Below are positions 9,855 through 17,678 of a stretch of DNA of 34,314 nucleotides, one piece after another. The notes beneath the pieces are model-generated. The model searched no databases, was not told the origin of the DNA, and saw only the letters and a list, made by a program, of their open reading frames with translations. The number at the start of each line of letters is the position of its first letter. Position 1 is the first letter of the stretch. This DNA is from an uncultured bacterium (GTDB lineage: Bacteria; Actinomycetota; Coriobacteriia; Coriobacteriales; Coriobacteriaceae). A program made the translations under genes and the position numbers. The DNA is taken from NCBI GenBank assembly GCA_905215725.1, contig CAJMRD010000008.1, positions 1-34,314 on the forward strand. The letters are read 5' to 3'.

Positions 9855-11002
9855 TGGCTGAGGCTTTAGAGGTAACGCCCGCCGAGCTGGACGCGTTCGC
9901 GGACCGGCTCGGTGAGGTCGAGTCGTATCTCCACCTGGACGAAAAGCGCACGCGCGTGACCGAGCTCGAGGCCAAAAGTGTTGCCCCTGGCTTTTGGGAT
10001 GACGCCGACGCCGCCCGTGCCACCATGGAGGAGATCGCGCGTACCAAGGAAGATATCGCTGCCGTGGACACCGCGCGCGGCGAGCTTTCCGATGCCCGCG
10101 CTGCGCTGGAGCTTGCCGAGGAGATGGGGGATGACCCCGACGCCGTCGCCCTTCGCGAGGAGGCTACAGCCACGGCTGAGCGCCTGGCCCGGGCCATCGA
10201 TGAGCTTGAGCTTTCGAGCTGGTTTACCGGTGAGTTCGATCACGGCGATGCCATTGTGACCATCAAGCCCGGACAGGGTGGTCTGGAGGCCCAGGACTGG
10301 ACCTTCATGCTCTTTAAGATGTACATGAAGTACTGCCAGCGTCGCGGCTGGAAGGTCACCATCAACGACTGTCCCGCGGCCGAGGTCATCGGCATTGACC
10401 GCGCGACATTTACCGTCGAGGGCAAGGACGCATTTGGCATGCTGCGCGCCGAAGCTGGCGTCCACCGCTTGGTGCGCATTAGCCCCACCGACGACAAGAA
10501 GCGCCGCCAGACCACGTTTGCCGGCGTCGAGGTCATCCCCGTGCTACCCGATGATATCGACATCGAGATCAGCCCCGATGACATCCGCGTGGACGTGTAC
10601 CACGCGAGCGGCCCGGGCGGTCAGGGCGTCAACACCACCGACTCCGCCGTGCGCGTGACGCATTTCCCCAGCGGCATTGTGGTCACCTGCCAAAACGAGC
10701 GCAGCCAGATCCAGAACAAGGCCGCGTGCATGCAGATCCTCAAGGCTCGCCTGTACGAGATTGAGCTCGAGAAGCGTGCCGAGGCGCTCGATGAGATTCG
10801 CGGACCCAAGACCACGATTGGTTTTGGCAACCAGATCCGCAGCTACGTGCTCTACCCGTACCAGATGGTCAAGGACCTACGCACGGGCGTGGAGACCAGC
10901 AACGTCGAGGCAGTTCTTGACGATGGCGACCTGGACCCGTTTGTTATTGGCTACCATCGCTGGGCTACCGGCAACGCCGATGCAGAAGGCTCGGAGGTCT
11001 AA
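9854..11002 (+). CDS. prfB: Peptide chain release factor 2
   Basis: Recognises UGA/UAA stop codons and triggers peptide release through the GGQ loop (residues 255-257, SGPGGQGVNTTDS). The 382-residue frame is continuous. The programmed +1 frameshift site that autoregulates RF2 in many bacteria is absent; that point reads SYLHLDEKR (residues 24-32). The stop-recognition motif, SPF in typical RF2, reads SPT here (residues 210-212, AGC CCC ACC at 10481-10489). The Gln/Lys-rich C-terminus with YPYQMVKDLRTGVET is actinobacterial RF2 style, so I keep RF2 over RF1. The ATG overlaps the secA stop by one base. Confidence 0.95.
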
Positions 11003-11063
11003 ACCATCGGGTGGCTTCAAGCCGATGCCAAGCCCAACGGTTGGACGGGTTTGTATCCAGAAT

Positions 11064-11087
11064 AAACCCTGCGCAGGGGTGGTTTTT
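11064..11087 (+). terminator. secA-prfB terminator
   Basis: ACCCT-GCGC-AGGGGT with a run of five T, 60 bases after the prfB stop. The stem is short. Confidence 0.5.
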
Positions 11088-11126
11088 GTCCGGCGAATCG
11101 GTAGAATCGAATACAAGAAGAAGTTC

Positions 11127-11155
11127 AAAGCGCATCCGATGGGGTGCGCTTTTTT
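11127..11155 (+). terminator. Terminator hairpin directly before the yitT ribosome site
   Basis: AAAGCGCA-TCC pairs with GGG-TGCGCTTT and runs into a T tract. The next bases are the GAGGGAGG ribosome site of the YitT-family gene. Since a terminator for prfB is already present 40 bases earlier, this second one looks like a leader attenuator. Confidence 0.65.
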
Positions 11156-11167
11156 GAGGGAGGCAGC

Positions 11168-12058
11168 ATGGCATATCGTCTGGACATCAAGCGCATTCTT
11201 TCGATGAACTTCTTTCACGACCTGCCCCAGATCATGTTGGGGTGTGCCTTGGCCGCTATTGCGACCGACCTGTTTTTGATTCCCAACGGCCTTGCTGCCG
11301 GTGGCGTTACGGGCCTTGCCACCATTATCCAGGCGGTCGGCGCATCGCGTGGCCTATCGCTTCCCGTTGGTATTCAGACGATCGTGATGAACGCCTTGCT
11401 GTTGCTGGTCGTTATGCGCGAGGGCGGCATGTTCTACGTGGTGCAGACCGCGACGGGCTTTGTGCTGCTGGGCTTCTTTACCGATCTGTTCGCCCCGTTT
11501 GTAGCACCTCTGGCGGATGCGGACCTGATGCTCCCTGCCATGTGGGGCGGCATTATTACGGGCATCGGTTACGGCATGGTGTTGCGCGCCGGTGCCAACA
11601 CCGGCGGCTCGGACACGATTGGCCAAATCATCTCGCGTAATACCTCACTGCCCGTGGGCTCGACCGTCATGGCGATCGATGTTGCCGTATGCGCGTTGTC
11701 GGCTCCGGTCTTTTCAATCGAAAACGCACTGTATGCAGGTCTTTCGATGGTCATTAGCGGCTACGTGATCGATGCCGTGGTCGATGGTGGCAACAAACGC
11801 CGTATGGTACTCATCATCTCGGACAAGTTCCCTGATATCGCTGCCGATATCATGTATGGCCTGGGTCGTGGTTGTACCAAGTTTAAGGCGACTGGCATGT
11901 ATTCGGGTGCCGAGAAGCCGGTGATTATGGTCATCGTGAGCCGTCGAGAGCTCAATACCCTCAAGACGATCGTGCGCGAGCGCGATCCTCACGCCATTGT
12001 GACGGTCGCTGACGTTACGGAAGCCTTCGGCGAGGGATTCAAGGACATTAGCGCGTAG
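11168..12058 (+). CDS. YitT-family membrane protein
   Basis: A 296-residue integral membrane protein with the two-domain YitT layout. An N-terminal membrane domain (about residues 1-200) contains IPNGLAAGGVTGLA and the second repeat LRAGANTGGSDTIGQI. A C-terminal soluble DUF2179 domain (about 210-290) contains RRMVLIISDKFPDIA and IVSRRELNTLKTIVRERDPHA. Transport has been proposed for some relatives; no substrate can be named here. The start at ATG 11168 follows GAGGGAGG (11156-11163); the frame can be opened eight codons earlier at a GTG, but that GTG lies inside the terminator hairpin. It is transcribed alone. Confidence 0.9.
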   Translation: MAYRLDIKRILSMNFFHDLPQIMLGCALAAIATDLFLIPNGLAAGGVTGLATIIQAVGASRGLSLPVGIQTIVMNALLLLVVMREGGMFYVVQTATGFVLLGFFTDLFAPFVAPLADADLMLPAMWGGIITGIGYGMVLRAGANTGGSDTIGQIISRNTSLPVGSTVMAIDVAVCALSAPVFSIENALYAGLSMVISGYVIDAVVDGGNKRRMVLIISDKFPDIAADIMYGLGRGCTKFKATGMYSGAEKPVIMVIVSRRELNTLKTIVRERDPHAIVTVADVTEAFGEGFKDISA

Positions 12059-12265
12059 GGTCGACCGCGTTCCATCCAAAAGACGTTCACATTGATAAAC
12101 CGTTTCATCAGCGGTTCTGCCTGCTAAATTGTTCAAATAATGATAAAAACTCTGGTAAAGCCATCAGTTTCCAGCATAATGAATGACGTACGTGCATTGC
12201 GGCTGTGTTGGGATTACCTTCGGTGCCGTGCGCATTTTGTCTAATGAGGATGAAAGGAAGGCACA

Positions 12266-13096
12266 ATGAGCGACGAAGAGCTCAAAAAGGTTGCCAACGA
12301 GGTAAGGAAGGGCATCGTCACCGGCGTGCACGCTGCCAAGTCCGGCCATCCGGGCGGTTCGCTCGGCGCTGCCGACATCATGACCTATCTGTACTTTGAG
12401 GAAATGAACGTCGACCCGGCCGATCCCCGCAAGGCCGACCGCGATCGCTTTGTGCTCTCCAAGGGCCACTGCGCTCCGGGCCTGTACGCCGTGCTCGCCG
12501 AGCGCGGGTTCTTCCCCAAAGAGGACCTCAAGACGCTGCGCCATATCGGCAGCCACCTGCAGGGTCACCCCAACATGAACGACACCCCGGGCGTCGACAT
12601 GTCCACCGGTTCGCTCGGTCAGGGCATCTCCGCCGCCGTGGGCATGGCGGTTGCCGCCAAGCACTGGGGCGATACTTACCGCACGTACGCCCTGCTGGGC
12701 GATGGCGAGAGCGAGGAGGGCCAGGTCTGGGAGGCCGCCATGTTTGCCGGCAACCAGCAGCTCGATAACCTCTGCGTGATCGTCGACCACAACGGCCTGC
12801 AGATCGACGGCCCCGTCGAGGAGGTCAACGACCCCATGCCGCTCGCCGACAAGTTCCGCGCCTTTAAGTTCCACGTGGTGGAGCTCGCCGACGGCAACGA
12901 CTTCGACCAGATCCGCGCCGCCTTTGCCGAGGCTCGCGCCACCAAGGGGCAGCCGACCGCCATTATCGCCGAGACCATGAAGGGCAAGGGCGTCTCCTTT
13001 ATGGAGAACCAGGTGGGTTGGCACGGTAAGGCCCCCAACGATGAACAGTTTGAGCAGGCCATGGCAGAGCTCACGGCCGCCGGAGAGGAGCTCTAG
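12266..13096 (+). CDS. tktA: Transketolase, N-terminal subunit
   Basis: Thiamine-diphosphate half of a split transketolase of the pentose phosphate pathway, transferring two-carbon units between sugar phosphates. The 276-residue protein contains the SGHPGGSLGAADIM segment and the LSKGHCAPGLYA block. The ThDP motif starts at LLGDGESEEGQVWEAA and closes at DHNGLQIDG. ATG at 12266 follows GAAAGGAAGG. The stop and the ATG of the C-terminal half are one base apart, so the two are made together. Split transketolases are common in Actinobacteria, Firmicutes and archaea. The 207 bases upstream hold no gene; no convincing promoter could be assigned there. Confidence 0.95.
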   Translation: MSDEELKKVANEVRKGIVTGVHAAKSGHPGGSLGAADIMTYLYFEEMNVDPADPRKADRDRFVLSKGHCAPGLYAVLAERGFFPKEDLKTLRHIGSHLQGHPNMNDTPGVDMSTGSLGQGISAAVGMAVAAKHWGDTYRTYALLGDGESEEGQVWEAAMFAGNQQLDNLCVIVDHNGLQIDGPVEEVNDPMPLADKFRAFKFHVVELADGNDFDQIRAAFAEARATKGQPTAIIAETMKGKGVSFMENQVGWHGKAPNDEQFEQAMAELTAAGEEL

Positions 13097-13097
13097 G

Positions 13098-14039
13098 ATG
13101 GCAGACGTCAAGAAAATCGCCACGCGCGTAAGCTACGGCGAGGCCCTCGTCGAGCTCGCCAACGAGCACGATGACTTTGTGGTCCTCGACGCCGACCTGG
13201 CCGCCGCCACGCAGACCGGCAAGTTCAAGGCAGCCTGCCCCGACCGCTTCTTCGATGTGGGCATCGCCGAGAGCAACCTGATGGGCGTCGCCGCCGGTAT
13301 CGCGACCACCGGTCGTGTTGCCTTCGCGAGTACCTTTGCCATGTTCGCTGCCGGTCGCGCCTTTGAGCAGGTTCGTAACTCCATCGGCTACCCGCACCTC
13401 AACGTTAAGATCGGTGCCACGCACGCCGGTATCTCGGTGGGCGAGGACGGCGCCACGCACCAGTGCTGCGAGGATATCGCCCTGATGCGCGTCATCCCTG
13501 GCATGACCGTGATTGTTCCCGCCGACGACGTCGAGGCCCGCGCCGTGACGCGCGCCGCCTACGAGTGCAACGGCCCCGTGTACATGCGCTTTGCCCGTCT
13601 GGCCTCGCCGGTTATCAACGACCCCGAGACCTACAAGTTCGAGTTGGGCAAGGGTATTGTCATGCGCGAGGGCGCCGATGTGACCATCATCGCCTGCGGC
13701 CTGATGGTCGGCGAGGCCCTCGAGGCCGCCGAGCAGCTCGCTGCCGAGGGCATCGACGCCGAGGTCATCAACATGCACACCATCAAGCCCATCGATGCCG
13801 ACCTGATCGTCAAGAGCGCCACCAAGACCGGTCACGTCGTGACCGTCGAGGAGCACTCCGTGATCGGTGGCCTGGGCAGCGCCGTTGCCGATGTCCTGTG
13901 CGAGCAGTGCCCGACGCCGCTTAAGAAGATTGGCGTCAACGACACCTTCGGCGAGTCCGGCCCGGGTGCCGAGCTCCTGCACAAGTACGGCCTGGACGCC
14001 GCCAACATCGTGGCGACCACCAAGGAGTTCTTGGCATAA
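13098..14039 (+). CDS. tktB: Transketolase, C-terminal subunit
   Basis: Pyrimidine-binding and C-terminal domains of the split transketolase; pairs with the product of 12266-13096. The 313-residue protein shows FFDVGIAESNLMGVAAGIA with the ThDP-activating Glu, the THAGISVGEDGATHQ block, PVYMRFARL, and the C-terminal fold starting at KGIVMREGADVTIIACG with TVEEHSVIGGLGSAV. The ribosome site GGAGAGGAG lies inside the end of the first gene. A strong terminator follows at 14110-14142. The symbol tktB is positional; naming differs between genomes. Confidence 0.93.
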   Translation: MADVKKIATRVSYGEALVELANEHDDFVVLDADLAAATQTGKFKAACPDRFFDVGIAESNLMGVAAGIATTGRVAFASTFAMFAAGRAFEQVRNSIGYPHLNVKIGATHAGISVGEDGATHQCCEDIALMRVIPGMTVIVPADDVEARAVTRAAYECNGPVYMRFARLASPVINDPETYKFELGKGIVMREGADVTIIACGLMVGEALEAAEQLAAEGIDAEVINMHTIKPIDADLIVKSATKTGHVVTVEEHSVIGGLGSAVADVLCEQCPTPLKKIGVNDTFGESGPGAELLHKYGLDAANIVATTKEFLA

Positions 14040-14056
14040 GGCAAGGCGGATCTCAA

Positions 14057-14103
14057 GGACTGCTTCGCCAGAACTATAAAACTGTTTCGCCAGTACTATG
14101 GAA
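14057..14103. repeat. Tandem worn copies of the GGACTGTTTTGCCAG core
   Basis: Two consecutive 22-24-base units (GACTGCTTCGCCAG-AACTATAAA and AACTGTTTCGCCAG-TACTATGGAA) resemble the loop side of the element at 14143-14208, which has GGACTGTTTTGCCAG. They look like debris from repeated insertion or duplication of that element. Confidence 0.5.
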
Positions 14104-14913
14104 ACCCGGCAGGGGCGCTCTCTTGGAGAGCGCCCCTGTTTCAGTTGCGGTGAAATAAGGACTGTTTTGCCAGCTTAAAGGCTCAACAGTCCCTATTTCA
14201 CCGCAACTTTCGAAGGCGTTCTCGCTTTTGCTGGCGGCGGCACGACGATTGATTGCTGCCTGGCACAGTGCGGCAACATCGGGGGCGTCGTCGCCTTTAT
14301 ATGCCATGGCGAGTAGGGCGGCATCATAGATTTCGTCGTTGGTCATATCGCCGGCATCGATGGGGCAGAAGGTGAGTATCGAATCCTGCTCAGCGAGCTC
14401 GGCGAGATTGATTGTTTCGCCTGCGGCAAAGACATCGTCGAGGACGAGCGTCGCGCTCGTACAGGGAATTTGATAAATCTTGCCATCGGTGGCGATAGGG
14501 GAACCTGCCGCCTCGAGCGTGTACACACCTTGAATGAGGCTGATACCGGAACCGTCGGAGGCGACGAACTCAACCTTGTCGACCGTTATCCCGTCGACGG
14601 TCTTGCCCGTAATGTGTATCGGGACGCGTGAGGCCCCGCTATCGGTATCCCAACCTGCGGCAGAGATGTTGGGCACAATAGCATGCTCCGAATGAGCCGA
14701 TATAAAACAAGACAATGCTTGCCGCAGATGAAGACCCAAACAACTGCCGCCGACAATGGCAATTGCCAACATGCAGGTAAGAACAACCGCAATGTGATTC
14801 CGAGGCTTTACCCGAATTGCAGAATTAGTCGACATGCCATGGATGGTAACCCCACATGTTGTGCAATACCTCACGCCATTGCGCAACTCAGTACCACAAT
14901 AAGGACAATTCAT
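14074..14913 (-). CDS. Zinc-ribbon, single-pass membrane protein; C-terminus altered by a repeat
   Basis: Not recognised beyond domain level. Starting at ATG 14913 it has a zinc ribbon at the very N-terminus (CPYC at residues 3-6, CTTC at 17-20). A transmembrane helix follows at about 37-60 (HIAVVLTCMLAIAIVGG), then an extracellular region with alternating beta-type sequence. Zinc-ribbon proteins with one helix are common in Actinobacteria and Firmicutes; function is generally unknown. Starts at 14931 or a TTG at 14988 are also possible. The last 40 or so residues (from about SCGEIGTVEPLSWQ) are translated from the repeat at 14143-14208, the tkt terminator and the degenerate copies, so the original stop codon seems to have been lost. 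Another element (15003-15069) lies just upstream. Confidence 0.65.
   Translation of the reverse strand: MNCPYCGTELRNGVRYCTTCGVTIHGMSTNSAIRVKPRNHIAVVLTCMLAIAIVGGSCLGLHLRQALSCFISAHSEHAIVPNISAAGWDTDSGASRVPIHITGKTVDGITVDKVEFVASDGSGISLIQGVYTLEAAGSPIATDGKIYQIPCTSATLVLDDVFAAGETINLAELAEQDSILTFCPIDAGDMTNDEIYDAALLAMAYKGDDAPDVAALCQAAINRRAAASKSENAFESCGEIGTVEPLSWQNSPYFTATETGALSKRAPLPGFHSTGETVL
14110..14142 (+). terminator. Transketolase terminator
   Basis: Thirteen-base perfect stem CAGGGGCGCTCTC / GAGAGCGCCCCTG with a three-base loop, followed by TTTC. The most stable terminator seen in the window. Confidence 0.85.
14143..14208. repeat. TTGCGGTGAAATA element, copy 1
   Basis: Inverted repeat with AGTTGCGGTGAAATA and GGACTGTT on the left, AACAGTCC and TATTTCACCGCAACT on the right, and a loop of about 17 bases. 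It is read through as coding sequence by the zinc-ribbon gene (minus strand), because the one frame lacking stops is used. Copies at 15003-15069 and 28918-28984. Confidence 0.9.
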
Positions 14914-15002
14914 ACCAGCCCCCACAGCCATAGACGTTCCAATCGAGGCCAATGTAAAGCGATTATTCAAATCCGAGTTGCGCAACAATTAGCCTTAATT
15001 TA

Positions 15003-15069
15003 AGTTGCGGTGAAATAGGGACTGATTAGACCTTTTAACTGGTAAAACAGTCCCTATTTCACCGCAACT
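15003..15069. repeat. TTGCGGTGAAATA element, copy 2
   Basis: Arms of 22 bases (15003-15024 with 15048-15069) are perfectly complementary around a 23-base loop. Lies just upstream of the zinc-ribbon gene, so that gene sits between copies 1 and 2. Its minus-strand TGA terminates the gene remnant at 15059-15190. Confidence 0.92.
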
Positions 15070-15190
15070 CATGAAGACGCCCCTCAAGCACGGTCCCATC
15101 AGGGAAAAGGGCATATATCGGCAAAGTGCAATTCAGACCCTTCCAGCTTTGTATATGCAGCACCCCAAGATAAACGCGGCGACCCCTTAG
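15059..15190 (-). pseudogene. 3' remnant of an unknown gene
   Basis: Forty-three open codons on the minus strand read like a real protein tail: RRVYLGVLHIQSWKGLN, then IYALFPDGTVLEGRLHELR. There is no start codon, and the frame is closed upstream by a TAA at 15191-15193, a few bases from the large palindrome at 15199-15321. Its stop TGA is part of the repeat element at 15003-15069. The protein family is not recognised. It is best explained as the end of a gene cut away on its 5' side. Confidence 0.55.
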
Positions 15191-15198
15191 TTATCGCA

Positions 15199-15321
15199 GG
15201 CCGGGCACAGGGTTACTCTCCAAATCTTTCCGCAGGACGGAGGAACCCCCGCCGCGCGAAGCGCGCAGCGGGGGCTCCGACATGTCCGAGGACGATTTGG
15301 AGAGTAGCCCTGTGCCCGGCC
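15199..15321. repeat. 123-bp nested palindrome
   Basis: Outer arms of 28 bases (15199-15226 and 15294-15321) match with one G.T-type difference. Inside, CCCCCGC (15246-15252) pairs with GCGGGGG (15268-15274) and CGCGC with GCGCG around GAA. An intermediate GGAG/CTCC and GGAC/GTCC pairing also exists. This could be a small non-autonomous mobile element, a structured RNA or a strong bidirectional terminator. Bases 15322-15414 upstream of the ftsE operon show no gene; ribosome site AAGGAG is at 15415-15420. Confidence 0.85.
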
Positions 15322-15425
15322 GACGGGATCCCTAAGCACGCCATGCTTCTTATGTGCAGCAAAGCTAATGCTGCTAAAATACAAAGAGCTCATGTAGTTT
15401 AAACGCACGACGATAAGGAGCACCA

Positions 15426-15644
15426 GTGGGTAACCACTTCCGTACCTCCGGTGCGGGCGATGATGCCCCCAAGACGCAGGCAGGCGTCCAGGGCAGTCGT
15501 TTCGCCACTCCGGATTCAGAGGGCCAGCCTGTTGCTCAGGTCCCCGCTCAGCCGGCAGATCAGGCACAGCCGGCATCCGATCCCTTTGCCTACAATCCAA
15601 CCAGCGATGTCGCGCTTTCCGGCACGGCGGGGTTTGAGCCGTGA
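15426..15644 (+). CDS. Small Pro/Ala/Gln-rich protein overlapping ftsE
   Basis: A 72-codon frame starting at GTG 15426 with an excellent ribosome site (AAGGAG, five-base spacing). It ends in TGA inside the GTGA overlap with the ftsE frame. The product is low in hydrophobic residues and rich in Gly, Ala, Pro, Gln and Asp (AGVQGSRFATPDSEGQ), so probably disordered. Its composition matches the N-terminal 100 residues of the next frame. Either it is a separate coupled peptide, or the two were one protein whose N-terminal part was split by a frameshift. Confidence 0.5.
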   Translation: MGNHFRTSGAGDDAPKTQAGVQGSRFATPDSEGQPVAQVPAQPADQAQPASDPFAYNPTSDVALSGTAGFEP

Positions 15645-16636
15645 CCGCTCGCGTGGAGCAGCCTCAGGCTGGTGCCGCCACGCCGCAGCCTACCATGGCC
15701 GGCATTCCCGACCCCTTGGCCCCTGCGACGCCGGCTCCTCAGCCTGCGCAGTCCGGTCTCTTTGCCGCTATTCCCGACCCCACGCAGCCTGCTGCCCCGG
15801 TGGTCGAGAGCGATCAGGCAGCCGAGGTCGCAAGCCTCGATAACGCGCTCAACAACCCCGATTTTACGTCGGTGTTTGCGCCCATCGATCCGCAGGCCAG
15901 CCGCAAGAAGATGGCCAAGCAGGCCGGTGTCGAGCCCGTCATCCTTATGGAGCATGTCACCAAGATCTATCCGGCACAGCCCAACAAGCCTGCACTCGAC
16001 GACATCAACATCGAGATCTATCCGGGCGAGTTCGTCTTCCTGGTCGGTCACTCCGGCTCGGGTAAGACCACGCTGCTGTCGACGCTCAACCGTGACGTCA
16101 AGCCGACGAGCGGCCGCATCCTGGTTGCCGGTCAGGACCTCATGAAGATCAAGAACCGCAAGGTTCCGTTCCTGCGCCGCCAGATTGGCGCCGTGTTCCA
16201 GGACTTTAAGCTTCTGCCGCAAAAGACCGCCTACGAAAACGTGGCGTTTGCCCTGCAGTGCATCGGCAAGCCCAAGGGCGTCATTCGCAGCCAGGTGCCC
16301 GAGGTGCTGCGTCTGGTCGGCCTGGCCGATCAGATGGACTCGCTGCCCGACCAGCTTTCCGGTGGCGAGCAGCAGCGCGTTGCCGTCGCCCGCGCTATGG
16401 TCAACCGTCCGCCGCTGCTGATCTGCGACGAGCCGACGGGCAACCTCGACCCGGCGATCTCGCTGGGCATCATGAAGCTGCTCGAGCGTATTAACCGCAC
16501 CGGCACCACCGTGATCGTCGCCACGCACGACCGCGAGATGGTCGATAGCATGCACCGTCGCGTGATCGCCCTCGAGGGCGGCCACGTTATTCGCGACCAG
16601 GAGAGGGGAGGTTACGGCAACTATGGCACCAACTAA
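15641..16636 (+). CDS. ftsE: Cell-division ATP-binding protein FtsE with N-terminal extension
   Basis: ATPase of the FtsEX complex, which couples the divisome to peptidoglycan hydrolases. The ABC domain runs from about residue 103 (ILMEHVTKIYP). It has Walker A GHSGSGKTTL near 137, Q-loop VFQDFKLLP, signature LSGGEQQR, Walker B LLICDEPTGNLD and the H-loop VATHDRE. Usual FtsE is about 225-230 residues; this frame is 331 because of a roughly 100-residue Pro/Ala-rich, probably disordered, N-terminal extension. GTG 15641 overlaps the stop of the small upstream frame; a later internal start cannot be excluded. The 3' end overlaps ftsX by 14 bases. Confidence 0.9.
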   Translation: MTARVEQPQAGAATPQPTMAGIPDPLAPATPAPQPAQSGLFAAIPDPTQPAAPVVESDQAAEVASLDNALNNPDFTSVFAPIDPQASRKKMAKQAGVEPVILMEHVTKIYPAQPNKPALDDINIEIYPGEFVFLVGHSGSGKTTLLSTLNRDVKPTSGRILVAGQDLMKIKNRKVPFLRRQIGAVFQDFKLLPQKTAYENVAFALQCIGKPKGVIRSQVPEVLRLVGLADQMDSLPDQLSGGEQQRVAVARAMVNRPPLLICDEPTGNLDPAISLGIMKLLERINRTGTTVIVATHDREMVDSMHRRVIALEGGHVIRDQERGGYGNYGTN

Positions 16637-17543
16637 CGTGGGCTACTCCTTCAAAGAGGCAATCAGCCACTTCTTCCGTAACTGGACTACCTCGCTCGGC
16701 GCCGTCATCACGATCTTCCTTTCGCTGTTTATCATCGGCCTGTTCATCATGGGCTCCGCGATGCTGAACTCCGTGATCGGCACCGTCGAGGATCAGGTTG
16801 TCATCAACGCGTTCATTAGCGATGACGCCGATCAGGCCGATGTTCAGGCTTTTGAGGCCGAGCTTAAGACATGGAATAACGTCAAGTCCGTGACCTATAA
16901 GGACAAGGACGACGCGCTGGCCGAGTATACGAGCAAGATGTCGGGCAACGCCGACGCCACCATGAGCGCACTCGATGGCCAGAACCCGCTGCCGGCTTCG
17001 TTTGCAATTGAGATGGACGATCCGTCCAAGGTCGAAAGCACGGCCGAGAAGCTCAAGAAGGATGCCGATTTCCAGAAGATCGCGGATGACGGCGACGTCA
17101 ACGCGAGCGTGCTGTACGGCCAGGAGGAAGTGAGCCGCCTGTTCCAGGTGACCAACTACATCCGCATCGCCGCCGTGGTGCTCGTTGGCCTTCTGACCTT
17201 TATCGCATTCATCTTCATCAACAACACGATTCGCCTGTCCATCACGGCGCGTCGTCGTGAGATTGCGATTATGCGTCTGGTCGGCGCCAGCAACGGCTTC
17301 ATTCGCGGCCCGTTTATCACCGAGGGTGTGCTGCAGGCCATTTTGGGCTCGCTGCTTTCCATCGGCGTTCTTGAGCTGCTGCGCAATCTGATGATTCCGC
17401 GTCTGCAGGAGAGCATCGGCTGGATGTCGTTTGCCCTGCCGATGCAGTACTACCTGGTGACCTATGCTGCGCTGATTCTGGTCGGCGTGATTATCGGTCT
17501 CTTTGGTTCTGCCATCGCCATGCGCCGCTACCTGCGCGTGTAG
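16623..17543 (+). CDS. ftsX: Cell-division protein FtsX
   Basis: Membrane partner of FtsE in the FtsEX complex. The 306-residue protein has one helix near residues 21-50 (LGAVITIFLSLFIIGLFIMG). An extracellular domain of about 120 residues follows, expected to contact a peptidoglycan hydrolase. Three C-terminal helices carry the permease signature ITARRREIAIMRLVGASNGFI. ATG 16623 has GAGAGGGGAGG inside ftsE. Length and topology are normal for the family. A terminator follows at 17569-17602. Confidence 0.93.
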   Translation: MAPTNVGYSFKEAISHFFRNWTTSLGAVITIFLSLFIIGLFIMGSAMLNSVIGTVEDQVVINAFISDDADQADVQAFEAELKTWNNVKSVTYKDKDDALAEYTSKMSGNADATMSALDGQNPLPASFAIEMDDPSKVESTAEKLKKDADFQKIADDGDVNASVLYGQEEVSRLFQVTNYIRIAAVVLVGLLTFIAFIFINNTIRLSITARRREIAIMRLVGASNGFIRGPFITEGVLQAILGSLLSIGVLELLRNLMIPRLQESIGWMSFALPMQYYLVTYAALILVGVIIGLFGSAIAMRRYLRV

Positions 17544-17568
17544 GCATGCCTGGAACTCATCCCTTCCA

Positions 17569-17602
17569 ACGGGTCGTCTCTTATGGGGCGGCCCGTTTTT
17601 TG
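17569..17602 (+). terminator. ftsEX terminator
   Basis: ACGGGxCGxCxC / GxGxCGxCCCGT stem with three non-Watson-Crick positions and TTTTTT. The bases at 17630-17650 upstream of rnr (TTTGGGTAGACTCTTTGG) resemble the second half-unit of the element at 2151-2197. Confidence 0.7.
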
Positions 17603-17678
17603 ATCCCTAGGGGACGGCAGGAAAGCGAATCATTTGGGTAGACTCTTTGGAGTTCGCAATCGATAGTTAGGAGGCGCC

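Noticed and set aside
15187..15600. 137-residue minus-strand frame over the large palindrome
   Set aside because: Product is Arg/Pro/Cys-rich and is created by the palindrome; it overlaps the ribosome site and start of the small gene at 15426.
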